NCBI RefSeq assembly: GCF_033439725.1
Contig: NW_026944386.1
Location: forward strand, 4,154,001 to 4,218,000
Source: Neurospora tetraspora
Lineage: Eukaryota; Ascomycota; Sordariomycetes; Sordariales; Sordariaceae
Reading direction: 5' to 3'
DNA length: 64,000 nucleotides
Shown: piece after piece, positions 44,879 through 56,400 of the stretch
Numbering within the stretch: position 1 is the first letter of the stretch
How the letters are laid out: each line of letters opens with the position of its first letter
The notes under the pieces: generated by a model
Seen by the model: the letters and a program-made list of their open reading frames with translations, nothing else
Databases searched by the model: none
Told to the model about the DNA's origin: nothing
Made by a program: the position numbers and the translations under genes

Positions 44879-47800
44879 ATGGCGGACTCGGTGACCCACA
44901 CTTCACCTCCCTCTTCTTCTTCTCCTTCTTTTCATTCTCTTTTTGGCACTTCTCCTCCCTCGCACCACTCCGACGGCGACGCGAACGATCGCGACGACGA
45001 TGAACCGAGCCCAACACAACCAATCTCCTTCCCAGGGTCAGTGCTTGATAGTACCGGTGCCGTGAGTCCACGTTTGCGTGGATGCATAGCCAGTCCGTTT
45101 CTCCTCGTCGACACACTGAAAGTGAGCGTCCCACGATTCGAGAGTCATACCAAGTTCACCGACTCCTACCCATCAGGTACGCCTGGTGGAAGGACGGGGG
45201 TGCTTGATGGGCCATCGGATCGTGGGAACCTCGCAGACAGCTGTGTCGGCTAGCCAGAGCGGCGGGACTATCATCACCGACACCAGGTCTTTCTATCTCT
45301 CTTTTATTACCCACCCACCCCTCTCGCCTCGCCTTCCCTCACCTTCCATCACTTCCCTTCCCTCCCCTCTCCCCGTCACCCCCCTTTCCACTCCTGGTGC
45401 TGTGTGTACTTGGGCACACAGCCGTCGCGTTTCTTACTGGCAATAGCTGGAAGGATGCGTCCCACGAGTCGAGAACCGTAAAAACTTGCCAACTCCTACC
45501 CACAGGCTAGCCACCTGTTGGAAGGACTGGGGTTCTCGATAGGCCGTGGATGCAGATGCTGCTGGCCGCCCAGTAGCACTCTTCCACCTCCGATTGTTGG
45601 GAACCCTCCGACAGTTCAATGTCACGCAAGAGCGGCAGGATGATCACCACAAAGGCCCCAGCCCCGAGTTCATGTGTCTGGCAGGATGCATGGCCGGAGC
45701 GTTTCTCCCTGGCGATGCACTGGAGTTCCGTGCCGCACGAGTCGAGAAGCACTGGATCCAATCATCAGGACAACGCCTGGTGAAAGGACTGGGTCTTTCT
45801 TGATAGGCCGCGGGCAGAGACGATACTGGCCGTCGCGTTCTCTGCTGTCTTGCCTCCGTTCGTGCGGAACCGTTCGACAGCTACATTGTCACTCGAGAGC
45901 GACGGGACTTTCCCTTTCAAACCCAGATCTGGTGCTGTGTGTCCGGCAGGGCACTTGGCCGTTCCGTCTCAACCGCGCGATGCTTCTGAAAGTATGTGTA
46001 ACCCGGGTCGAGAAGCCTTGGATCCAACCATCAGGTCAATTCCTGCTGAATGGACTGGGGCTTCTTCGATAGGCCGTGGATGCAGATGCTGCTGGCCGTA
46101 GCTCTCTTCCACCTCCGTCTGGGGGAACTGATGGACAGTTGCGTCGTGACGGATGAGCGGCGGGTCTGCCCCTTCAAAACAACAGATTTGGTGCCGTGTG
46201 TCCGGTAGGGCACTTGGCCGTTCCGTCTCAACCGCGCGATGCTTCTGAAAGTATGTGTAACCCGGGTCGAGAAGCCATAAAAACTTGCCAACTCCTACCC
46301 AGCAGGGCTAGTCACTTGCTGGAAGGACTGGGGCTTCTTCGATAGGCCGTGGATGCAGATGCTGCTGGCCGTAGGCCCGTAGCACTCTTCCACCTCCGTC
46401 TGGGGGAACTGATGGACAGTTGCGTCGTCACGGGTGAGCGGCGGGTCTGCCCCTTCCCCTTTGTCATGTTCATCGTGCGCCTAGCATAGCACCAACACAG
46501 CACCAACACTACACCAACACTACACCAGCACTACACCAACACCAAGACTATGATGTTTAACCGCGCTTGCGGCTAACAGTCCAAGGGAGGGGGGTGGTTT
46601 CAACGGCGGGGACAACCTTCGTGACGAACTAATCAACAAATGCTTCAACCGCGATGACGACAACATGTCGGCCGTATTCGACTCGAGCGACGATGAAAGG
46701 CACTGCAAGATCGACCTGTTGAATCGGGGAGGTGTGGTTTCATGGGAGGACGCAGAACATGTCATCCAACACACATCCAACTTGTCAATGGACTTTCACG
46801 TCGATACTTCGGAACAACGAGCTCTTTTCGTTCTTCATACTCCTGTGTATCTGAAGGCCAGCATGCCCAACTATCTGGTTTTCCGTCTTCTCATGTATCC
46901 CGAGAATATTCGGTCCATCGAATTTGATCCGAAAACCCGTCCACCTATACCTGGCATGGAAAACGCGCCCAATAAGTTCATGCGTTTACGCTTCCTCATG
47001 ACGCAACCACCCAGCTTGGCGGTCCCCAAAGATCGCCCTTTGGAACCAAAGCCACGATCTCGAGACCTGTTGGACACTCTGAAGACCCTTGCTACAGTCC
47101 AGGAACTCAACATCTACCTGGACAAGCTCTGCTTTGTACCGGAGGTTCGGTTCCAATTAGCTTTGCTTCCGGCTGTCTTCCCATCCACCAATCTTGGCGA
47201 TCGACCAAAAACGGATCCCGATCGGTCGAATCTCCAAGTCTTGCACAAGGGTCTGGGCGCCGTGATTCTTGAGATGGGTGCAACTGTTGCTGGACCCGGC
47301 GCAACTTTGGCAAATACCGCGGCAAAGCAAGTCGTGCATGAAACGATAGAAGAAGTGGCGCCGGCATACATCAAGGATGGCTCTCTCCAGAGTCCGGCGC
47401 AAGTGATAACCCCTTCCGGTACGTTCTCTACGCTCACTTACATCATCATTCTCCCTTGGCCACTAACACGTTGCCTCTCAGACCGCAAACGTCGGCGAAC
47501 AAGTGAATCCCTATCTCCCTCAACCACCGACAAGCGCATCCTCACTGCCTTCGCCGATCTGAAAAGTCGCTTCGAACACCTTGAAAAGAGACTGGCCGGC
47601 TCTTTTCGATGCGATCACACTCCATGCCGATACGATACGGAGGAAATGGAGCACATCATCGGTCATGTGAACGATAAAATCGACACTGACATGGAAAATG
47701 TGCAATGGGAGTTGGAGGACAATTTGTTTGGCGAGACGCAGCAGCTTGTGGTAGAGAAGACGGAGGAGCAGCAGTCGCAGTTGTGGGCCGATATGCGAGA

Positions 47801-47996
47801 GGGCTTGATGGACGAAATGCGACGGGAGATTAAGGAGGAACTGAAGGCGGAGCTGAGACAGGAGCTGGCGGCAGAGGTTAAGATGGAACTGTTCAAGGAC
47901 ATGGCGCAGGCGATGATGAGGGCGGCGTGCGGTGACGGTGGAAAGTCTGGGACGGGCATGTCACAAAGCACGCAGAGCACGGATTCGACACAATGA
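44879..47996 (+). CDS. Unknown conserved-looking protein with coiled-coil tail and giant repeat-filled intron, 503 aa
   Basis: Proposed exons 44879-45036, 46580-47418 and 47482-47996. Exon 1 codes a Ser-rich N terminus (MADSVTHTSPPSSSS ... SPTQPISFPG). A GTCAGT donor at 45037 and an AACAG acceptor ending at 46579 would join it in phase to PREGGGFNGGDNLRDELIN, which is open without a break into MSAVFDSSDDERH. The first intron would be 1543 nt, far longer than any other here, and contains tandem repeats. Intron 2 (63 nt, GTACGT, CACTAAC, TCTCAG) is in frame but clearly an intron. The middle part (SWEDAEHVIQHTSNLSMDFH, YLVFRLLMYPENIRSIEFDP) is well structured but not known to me. A KRRR nuclear-signal-like patch and a Glu-rich coiled coil (about 420-480) follow. 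Exons 2-3 are firm; exon 1 is inferred. Confidence 0.72.
45040..46465 (+). repeat. Tandem array of five diverged 250-325-bp repeats
   Basis: The phrase ggaaggactgggg...gataggccgtgg recurs at about 45188, 45513, 45781, 46035 and 46320. Around each copy sit cgagtcgagaa-, ctcctacccat/aaccatcag-, gcagatgctgctggcc- and cactcttccacctccg-like blocks. Copies 3 and 4 share the ggatccaa-catcagg form; copies 2 and 5 share aaaacttgccaactcctaccc. A stretch of about 92 bp is nearly identical between about 45919 and 46187. The array lies wholly in the proposed first intron. Confidence 0.85.
46488..46542 (+). repeat. 11-bp minisatellite (agcaccaacac/tacaccaacac), five units
   Basis: Five direct 11-bp units with one or two changes each, placed just after the long repeat array and about 40 bp before the proposed acceptor of the giant intron. 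Confidence 0.9.
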
Positions 47997-48247
47997 GGCA
48001 AGCCATCGGCTGGTCCGATATCCTCATTTCACGATCTCACGAATGAACATGATTTCTTCCCCCCTCCCCAATATCATCTTGACTGCCCAACACTGACTGA
48101 CGTCCCTCATGTGCATGCATGCATGTTTTGATCAGAATGGTCAACAGTCTGTCTTGACATTCGCCCCAACGGGTAGACTAACCGTGGCCGTAGAGACTTT
48201 GACCGAGAATGACCAACCTGTCTTGCCCATTCACCCCAATCAGTAAT

Positions 48248-50087
48248 CTACTTATCCTTCCTCCACAAATCCCTCCAAAACTCCCTAAACCCATACTGCG
48301 GCTCCTTCCTCTCATAAACTCTCTGCCCCTTTCCATCCCCCGTAAACCGACTCATTATCCCATCCGGTTTCTTGAACGCCATACTATCAGCAATATTCCC
48401 TCCCGCCGGCCTCGTCGCCCTCTCCTTTATCGTTTGCGCCACAAGCGGTGCCACGTCCGCGAAACAATTATTCAGTTCCCGCTCCAAGTTGAAGTACGGC
48501 TTCTTGGCTAGCTCGGGCGCCATCAAGTTGTAGGAACGCGTGATGGTGTTCAGGTTGGTGATGGAGAGTTCGAGGAAGGAGCGCTCGGCTTCGACCCAGG
48601 AGGGGTCGCGGAAGGGTTTTGTGAAGGAGATGTCGGGTTCTTGCTGGGTTTTTGGTAGTTCGTCAGCCGTTGTTGTTGTTGGTGGTTGAGCATCAGAGGT
48701 AGCAGATGGAGAGACGCCCGGCGTCTGCTGTCGTATTTTGACCATCACTGGGTCCTCTGTCGAGTTTGTAGGTACGGATATCTGTTCGACGTTTCGCCTT
48801 CGGGGGTTATGGATTTCTTCGGCGCGGGCGTACTCGTTCGCTCGACGGATTTGTTCCTCTAGGGTGCCGCCCCGACTGGATATCGTCCGGGCGGCGTGGC
48901 GTAACCAGTCGTTGCGTAGTCGCTTGCGGAAGGACTCGGCGGTTTTGATGAGCTCTTGTTGTTTTTCGATCCAGGGAGGGACGATTTCTTGGCGTTTGAT
49001 CATCTTGTTCATTATGTATTCGGTCTGTGTGTTTTTTTTTCACATCTTCTCATCAGTCTCGGCACCCTGACGTTGACAATAGCGAAAGAGTAGAAGAACT
49101 CACAGTATCAATAAAAGGATTATCAGCCCTCGTATCCCTCTCCACCCCCTTCCCCCTCGGTATATTCTTAAACTGTCCCCTCGCAATCGCATTCTCAATC
49201 CGTTCATTCGCCAACGCCGCCAGTCCGGTAATCGTATTCGGCATCGCCCTCGCAATCGGCGTAAACCGTTCCCTAAACTCCCTCCTCAGCTCCTCCCTCT
49301 CCTCCTCCGTCAGTCCCACCGTATCTGCCTTCGGCAACTCCATATCCACATACGCCTGCGCCTTCTCCCTCGCGCTCGCCATCCTCCTCCCCGCACTCAT
49401 CTGCGGCGCTCTCTTGATCCTCATATCCACCACAGGCGTGGGAATCTTCGCCTTCCCCCTCGCTCCCACGCCCAGCTGTTTATGCTTATCATTCAACATC
49501 CTCAACACCGCGTCCTCCGTTGACTCCGTGCCCGTCCAGTGCTGCGAGGAAGCGATCGATCGCGTCCCCTGCCCCGCCGATTCCGGGATGCGGCTGTGGC
49601 CTGAAGAGGTAAGCCCGGCTTCGGAGAGAGCGGAGGCGTGCTCGGAGGCGAATTTGGCAGAGGCCACTTTGGCCAGGAGCCGGTTGCGTAGGTCTTCGTC
49701 GAAGCCGGCTTCTTCGATGGCGCGGAGGCCGGCGCGGCCGCCGGTTAGGAGGGCGTCTTCGGTTGCTTGGGCTAGGCGGCGGGTCATGGGGCCTTGTTCT
49801 TTCTCCGATTCGGGTTCGGGGTCGGGCGCGGGTGAGGGAGAGGGGTCATTTTCGGGGGGAGAGGGTTTGGTGGCATTTTGGGGTTCGGTGGGTTTGGGAT
49901 CGGAGGGGGTTGGGTCGTGGTTGGTGTTGGTATCGGGTTCGGACTTGGAGGGCTTGGAAAAGGTATCGGCGGCGAGGCATACGCGGGAGGAGTGTGATAA
50001 TGATCGTGCGGAGAGGGAGGAGATTGGGTTGCTGGTTGTGCGCACGGCGCGGAGGGAGCGGGCGCAGAGCATGGGGTTGAAGCTCAT
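48248..50087 (-). CDS. Mitochondrial DUF1992 / DNAJC28-like protein, 586 aa
   Basis: Exons 50087-49104 and 49024-48248; a 79-nt intron (GTGAGT...CACACAG) joins NPFIDT to TEYIMNKMIK. The chosen ATG at 50087 gives MSFNPMLCARSLRAVRTTSN, an Arg/Ser-rich presequence without acids, as in matrix proteins. A longer frame upstream has no ATG-led signal and is rejected. Residues 55-115 are Pro/Asp/Ser-rich. The DUF1992 core spans the intron: ANERIENAIARGQFKNIPRGKG, then IIK-type MNKMIKRQEIVPPWIEKQQEL. This is the diagnostic low-PGxGK plus PPWIE arrangement of DNAJC28-type proteins; no J domain is coded. The C terminus (YGFREFWRDLWRKDK) is basic and aromatic. In animals DNAJC28 has been linked to Golgi and mitochondrial roles; the fungal role is unknown. 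Confidence 0.85.
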
Positions 50088-50541
50088 GGCGAGGGCCCAA
50101 GGGGGTTCAAGGGAACGAAGGTGCTCTACCAAAAGGAGGAAAAGGGAAAGAAAACAAACGGGAAGATGAAACCAAATTTTGGGTATCAAGAGGCAACATT
50201 CGCGGTTATCGGAGGCGATCTCAAGGGGAATTTCGGGCGGGTCGATGACGAACTGCACGATAAGGCACAGTAATCGCGACAGTGCATCGGCGGCAGTCTT
50301 GACAACCGCGGCACGCAGCACTTCAGCATTGGGAATGCCCTCGTTCCAGTTCTCCCATTATTTCACCTTAGTAAGGTTGGATTTCATATGATAAAGACCT
50401 TTGTTTTGGAATGTGTGCGGCTGGGCCAAACCCGAATGCATTTCGTCTACTCTTCTCATGTTTTGCAGCACTTCCCAAGGCTTTCCTGGCTGTTTGGATG
50501 TTGCTTATCAGGCCTTTGTTCCAAGCGGAACTTCAACAATA
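50088..50541. other. Spacer between the DUF1992 gene and tRNA-Met
   Basis: 450 bp that should contain the promoter of the DUF1992 gene (reading left) and the 5' flank of tRNA-Met (reading right). No gene is seen. Confidence 0.45.
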
Positions 50542-50646
50542 GGGACCTTGGCGCAGTTGGCTAGCGCGCAGGTCTCATACTACAGTATGATCTGGTTTAA
50601 CATCAGAGTAATCCTGAGGTCGGGAGTTCGAGCCTCCCAGGTCCCA
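50542..50646 (+). tRNA. tRNA-Met (CAT), elongator type, with 31-nt intron
   Basis: Full cloverleaf: acceptor GGGACCT/AGGTCCC with A73, D arm GCGC-AGTTGGCTA-GCGC, anticodon stem CAGGT/TCCTG with the U31-U39 mismatch usual for elongator Met, loop CTCATAA with anticodon CAT at 50576-50578, variable AGGTC, T arm GGGAG-TTCGAGC-CTCCC. The intron, 50580-50610, begins right after position 37. It contains TATGA, the complement of TCATA in the loop, as expected for the anticodon-intron pairing of eukaryotic pre-tRNAs. The initiator is excluded by the presence of TTC in the T loop and the lack of the GGG/CCC anticodon stem. It decodes AUG in elongation. Confidence 0.96.
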
Positions 50647-50650
50647 ATTG

Positions 50651-50666
50651 TTTTGGCTTTTTTTTT
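50651..50666 (+). terminator. RNA polymerase III terminator of tRNA-Met
   Basis: A T4 run followed by T9 begins 5 nt after the tRNA, the standard Pol III stop. Confidence 0.85.
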
Positions 50667-51056
50667 GGGACTTTTTATCTCTCTGAATCAAGTTTTCGTA
50701 GCGGGTTGTCATGTTTTTCCTTCTTATTTTTGTCCTCATGTTCACGCCTTTTCTGTTCATCCACATGTCCTTGGATAGATGCGGACGCACAGTAATGTGG
50801 TTGACATCTTGAGGCTGACATCGTGAATGAAAGTGCAGGTGTTTCTTTGGGATTTTTGACCATGAACGGTTTATAGCGTGAAGTATATCCAGTTCCTACT
50901 TGGCTTTTACTCGAACATATTCATCTTGTACCTCCGAGTTCCAGAAACAATTGTCCCAACTTTGGGACCATTCATATGGAGCCATGAACAGTTGCAAACC
51001 CGCAAACAAGGTATGTTCCTCATAACAATCTCAAAAATCCTGACATCAATCATCCC
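50667..51056. other. Spacer between tRNA-Met and the second HET gene
   Basis: 390 bp; the right half is the 3' flank of the HET gene read on the minus strand. Nothing else is seen. Confidence 0.45.
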
Positions 51057-53480
51057 TCAAACAAGGGTGAATTCTTGCGTCGGTGGATTCGTCCACATGA
51101 ACTCGCCCTCCATCATACCATACATGTACGCTTCCCCTATGAGTTCATAGTGTCCCTGTCTTCCGTCCTCGACCGGACGCAGTAGGAATGGAACTTTGCC
51201 TCCGTATAAGATAACGACAACGTCCCCTTCTTCTACATATTCAGGACCGAGACCAATGAACCCCCGTGCTGTAGAAAATATTCTTCGCCCCCAGTGGTAA
51301 TGACTTTGAAAACGACTGAAAATGACGTGAATAAAATCGGGTATTGGACGCGCATACTGTGCTCCCATCGACACCTCGAAGTCCCAAAGAAACTCGGCGA
51401 ACCCGTAGTTACCTTCAAATATTATTTTTGGCTCGAGGTTCGCATCAGGTATACATACATGGTAGAGAGCTTCGAGGGTATTCATCTTGTTTGCATAAGA
51501 CCGCATCGGATTGGAAATATGATGCTTGATGAACTCCATGGCGGACATCATGAACTCCTGTATTTCTCTCGCAGCTGCGCCGTCAAACATCTGATTGCTG
51601 AGCGTAGAATAAACGGTATCCACTGACACACCAGTTAGTATCAGATTGTTACCGTCAACGCGAGGATTTTGACTTGTTTGCATCAGACACGCTCCTGACT
51701 CCTCCGGACGGTGAAAATGGCGATAGAGAGGCCAAGCCGGCAGAACCATTGACCAGTCCGGTGCCCAACTGGGAAGACCTTCAATCAGTTTTGGTACCTG
51801 CGTAAACGAAAGGAGGCTAAGTTCTCCGTGAAGCCGCAGAATAGAAGAAGCTGTTTCCGTATAGATCTCCTTGACCCCTTTGGAGTAATCAGGCGTTAGT
51901 CCTAAGTCCGGTGCATCGCCGGCAAGGCCCAGTAATGCAAAGATTCTATCCTCAGGCTTAGTTGACTGAAAATGAGGAGTCGGATCCGAAGGTTGTGCCT
52001 CCATTGTGTCCACCAGCATATAGAACAAACATTGTCTCGCAATCGCCCTCCCGACAATACTAATTGCTCGCAAAGGCTTGACCGCATCTTTCATGCTCCA
52101 TATGTGCAAGGGACATGTAGGAATAAGCTGTGCCTCACACAGTCCATCATGCCACCAAAAAGCTGCCTTCGTGATACGACAGAACAGGTCCGCGTAGCGA
52201 AGATCTAAGGAATTACACCCGAGATGTATTTTGACGGGTGAGTAACTTGATATCTCCTGCAAGATCCATATCCGTTGCCAGTACGGATGTCTGCACAACC
52301 CGATAAACTCATTAAGCAGTCGTACATGTCGAGGTCGGACAACTTTAGTCATAAATGTACGGTAAACATCCCTGATGGGTGAAGGCGATTGACTGAGCCA
52401 GGCATAGTTGCGTATGTCATGGCGAAATACTCGGTCGGGGTTATTGCTCTCATACCGTGAGGTGACTCTGGCCACCGACCTTCTTATCCACTTGAAGACC
52501 GGGATAGTTCGACGTGTTGCTCGACCGAGCCAGGCAAAAACTCGAGTGGCTCGTTTGTAAATGTCCCCCATCATTTGCACCTGACGGGATTTCTCAGAGT
52601 TGTCTTTCTGGTTGATGCAGAGGGCATCAACCCAAAATATGCGGACACCCAACCGACCGCGATCGTGCTCTATGTGCCTCAAAGCGGTAGCGAGATTCCT
52701 GGTCACCTGGACCACCTTGTTATTGAGTATAATGGGCAGAGTATCTTTCTCATCACCCCAAACGTAAGAGAGTCCCGTAAACGGCTCGGCGGTGTCAAGT
52801 TGTTGGACAACCGAAAAGCAAGACACCAGTTCACGGCCGGTCACGGATCTAAACTCGCGTGGCATGATGAAGAGGAGTCGGATTTCGCGTCTTTCATGTC
52901 TCAGGGGCCCGTATCCGTGCGGATCGATGCTTGCCAATGCCCTGGGAATCGTTTCATGATTAGATATGTATTTCAGAAGGATCGGGAGGGACGATAGGGC
53001 TGGAGGACTGATAATGAAACTGCGATGTAAAGGATAGTGTCCATCTACTCACCTATATTCTTCCTGAATATCTTTGAGGTAATCGCTGTACACACGATCC
53101 TCTATCATATCCATCTCGATGTCGCCACAACCACTGTCAGATACCTCAGAAGCAGAATCGGAAGTACGAGATTCGTCATCAGATTCAGTGTCGGACATGC
53201 AATGCCCATTACCAGACCAACTCGGCCCGTCACTATGCGCATCACCGCATTTCCTACTTCCCACCCCCTCAGACTCCTCATCAACATGGTCGCATGTGTC
53301 GTTGTGGGTATCGTCGGTCATGTCCTCGATTTGGTGGTCCGAAAGGCCATCATCGGAAACATCAGCGTCGTATCCATCGCTTCGGGTGCCACAGTTGGTC
53401 GCGTGCCGATATTGTTGCTGTATCTGACGGATCTTTTCCAGCTGGGCAGCTATGCGGGTACTGGTGAAGGCAAGATCCAT
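51057..53480 (-). CDS. HET-domain protein with acidic N-terminal extension, 792 aa
   Basis: The main frame (51057-52937) has no ATG at its upstream limit but stays open to about 53007. There TATCAG accepts from a GTGAGT donor at 53052, giving exons 53480-53053 and 53007-51057. Exon 1 starts MDLAFTSTRIAAQLEKIRQI and is very rich in Asp, Ser and Glu (residues 45-140). The 45-nt intron is at the low end for this group, so the join is probable, not certain. The HET domain (about 215-390) shows GLSYVWGDEKDT, IFWVDALCINQKDN, RATRVFAWLG and WQRIWILQEIS. The C-terminal part has GDVVVILYGGKVPFLLRP and YELIGEAYMYGMMEGE, typical of complete HET genes. Role as for other HET proteins: possible cell-death trigger in non-self recognition; no partner gene lies beside it. 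Confidence 0.82.
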
Positions 53481-56400
53481 AATGCTCGCCCGTCTCAATG
53501 ATCTCTTAGATACCGCTTAATGGCCGTGATTTGAGTTGGGCCGATGACTGGTGTGATAGGGCGCGAAAAAAACAGACGACGAAGATTGAATAGTGCAGCA
53601 ATCGATTTCAGAGGAGAATCCTTGGATTAATGTCGCTTGACGACGGTATTGCCGAAGAACCTAGTTTGATGACGAGGCTCTGAGCTGCGAGGGATGGAAA
53701 TTAGTACTGGGCTGGGGAAGAGGTGTCACGCCAGGATATCGATCCTCTCCTTCAGGGGACTAGGCCGTGGCTCAAGCGGACACTCCCAGGTCGAAGTCCA
53801 AAGAATATCTCCGTGAACTGAGAGGGAGAAGGAACGCCTTGGGCTGGTACTGTAGAGGTACTTACGTATATGTATTCACAGGGGCAACTCTTCCAACATT
53901 GATCGCACTTTCCAATTCAGTCAATTCTATCCAGATGAATCAAGGTCAACGAGCGCCATCCTGATGGGTCGCCTGCTCCTGCTTCATTTTCTCCGAGGCC
54001 TTGGCTTAAGCACAGCCGCCGCTTCGTGATGCAAAACCCCTCATTGTGCTACGTCTCCATCAGGAACCAAATGAACTGAGTGGTCGTAAAAATAGGCTGG
54101 ATATGGGCACTCAGATACGTTGTGGCTGATTCGCATGCTTTGACGACCACACGTTATTGTTTTGGAGGCCCTCGAGTTTTCAAGCCAGTTAACACGTCTT
54201 AAATCTGCTCGTGGAAATCGTTAGCTTCAATCGGAATTCAATCGTGGTACAAGGTGGAAAGGTAGGCGCAATAGGGACAGGGCTAGTGGAGGGAAATTGC
54301 ACCTTCCTAGACCGCATTGAATCCGACATTTCCTAACCTCTGGCTCTCTTGAGTCTGGATCAGGCACAGGTATTTCTAGGCAGGGAAGGTTCGACTGCCA
54401 TACCCCAATCTGCTTTCCTCGTCCAAAAGGCCAAAGAATGAGACGCCACTCGAACATTTTGGCCACGAGTCTCCTCCATGCCATAAGTATTCCGGGAGGT
54501 AAGTGAGTGTTAAGATATGGCAGCAATTTGTCCTCCTCATGAATTTGTGTTCCTCGCAACCCAGAATCCGAACCCGAAGAGACTGAATTCTGCTGACAGC
54601 GATATCGGATAGAACACTTGAACGCAAATAAGGAAAGTGTCTCTGCGGTGCACGACCCGGGCGTACCTGCCAGGTATTCGATTCCAACTGGCCAGGGGCA
54701 GTCATCCAGAATGGAAAGTGCTCTCCGGGAACTCCAATTGTCCGACCATCCAATATGGCAAGTATTCCCCTTCCAAACACCTGCCGTGCAACGGATCACT
54801 GGCCGTTCAAGTCACGCTGTTGATGTATTCTGTGCAACCGCCAACCGGTGTCCAGTGACGTCGAGAATGGCTCAGCGTCTGCTAATGCTCACCGACGGGG
54901 TGTTTTACATACTTGTACATACTCGGCAACGGCAGTTCCTAGCGAGACATCAACTTGAAACAGTGGAACAAGGACGTAGGGTTTGACGTGGAACACTCGC
55001 TTCTCGAAGTCGGAAGAAGGCCATCAAGTCAGAGCGCCGGACGGCGGGAGAGGCGAAGCTCGGGGTGTTAGACCGAAAAGATGACAGGATGGGTTCGGGG
55101 CTTACGGCTCGCGCCTCGGATATTGCGGTTCTTCCAATGCCGGAAATTGGAGGCTGCCGCTAAAACTCTCAAAAGGACTTTTGATCTTGAAGGGACCGCG
55201 CGAACAGTAATGACTCGGAAAGCCCGAAAGAAGTGGCAACATTGCTTCCTTGCTGGACTGCAATGCCCAGACTCCGGCCCACTCCAGCCCAGCCCGACCC
55301 GGCCCGGATGGAACTAGAATCCTTTCCACTTTCATCCGAACTCTCGGGATCCAACAGGATTCCAGATCTTCGGACTCCGACGCCTTCAGACCCGACAACC
55401 CGCCGAAGCACGCATGGGACGCGTGGAACTCCAATAGAGGCTCCGCCTCGGGGGATCCCGTCCCGGGCGGCTCGATGGTCGAGGATCAGTGACAGGATCG
55501 ATCGCTCCCGCTGGACTCACCGCACCCATACCCCACAAAGCTTAGTATTGAGCTACACTGTAAGATTAGGGGAGATCTGATGAAATACCTACTAGGGTGG
55601 ACTGCCTGGATGTCGAATTGCCTGTCGGGTTTGTAGATTTTCAGGACGAGTGTAGCCGGCCGCGCTAATGAAGACTCTGAGCCTCAGAAGCCCGAAATAT
55701 GAGCAAGCGATAGCCGCCCACGTCGATGCTGCGTCCACGATTGCTAAATGTTGAGAGAAATATGCCCGAAATCATATGGGAGATGTAAGACAAGCACAAA
55801 CAAATCAGAAGATTTCGGAGGGAAGAAAACGTTGACACTCGTGTAAGGGTTCAATAACCAGGGGAAGAGGTGTCGGAATGAATGCTGAAGAGTTGGATAG
55901 TCAACGGGCCCTTAACGGGCACCGCTGGACCCTGAAGGAAGTGGAAAGAAACATAGATCGCACGCATGCTTTCTTGATCTTCAACGACGCAACGGCATAT
56001 TGGTATCAGATTCGGTTAGAAAGGGGCCAAGATACCCAGAGGGAATAGCTTCATTCAAAGGAAACTGAGCCAAAATATGGCACGGGACACGGTAAAGAGA
56101 GATGTTTCGCTGGAAGGAAATAATACAGCACTCGGCTGTATGTACCGACCAAGACCAAAACAAGACACTTTGTGTCGTCTCCGTCTTGAGGTGTTAAGTA
56201 ATGATCGAGACCAACTAGGACCAGGACACTCGCCCATGTCATCGCCCTGACACCTCAATGTCTCGCCATGTATTATCCTGACAGGCAGAAAAAAGAGCGG
56301 TCTGCTAGGAAGGTCTAACAAAAGGTCACTCGCGAAAGGTGCAGTGATTTCTGTTCAATTGGTCTTGCCATTGGTGCTGGCTGGTTCCTGAATGGCAAAG

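Noticed and set aside
49027-50169. Plus-strand frame of 380 codons over the DUF1992 gene
   Set aside because: Antisense shadow caused by codon bias; Ser/Arg/Gly-rich product without domain.
53767-53806. tRNA A-box match (TGGCTCAAGCGG) followed by GGTCGAAGTCC
   Set aside because: Only about 25 nt separate the boxes and the second lacks one base of the B box; no cloverleaf can be drawn.
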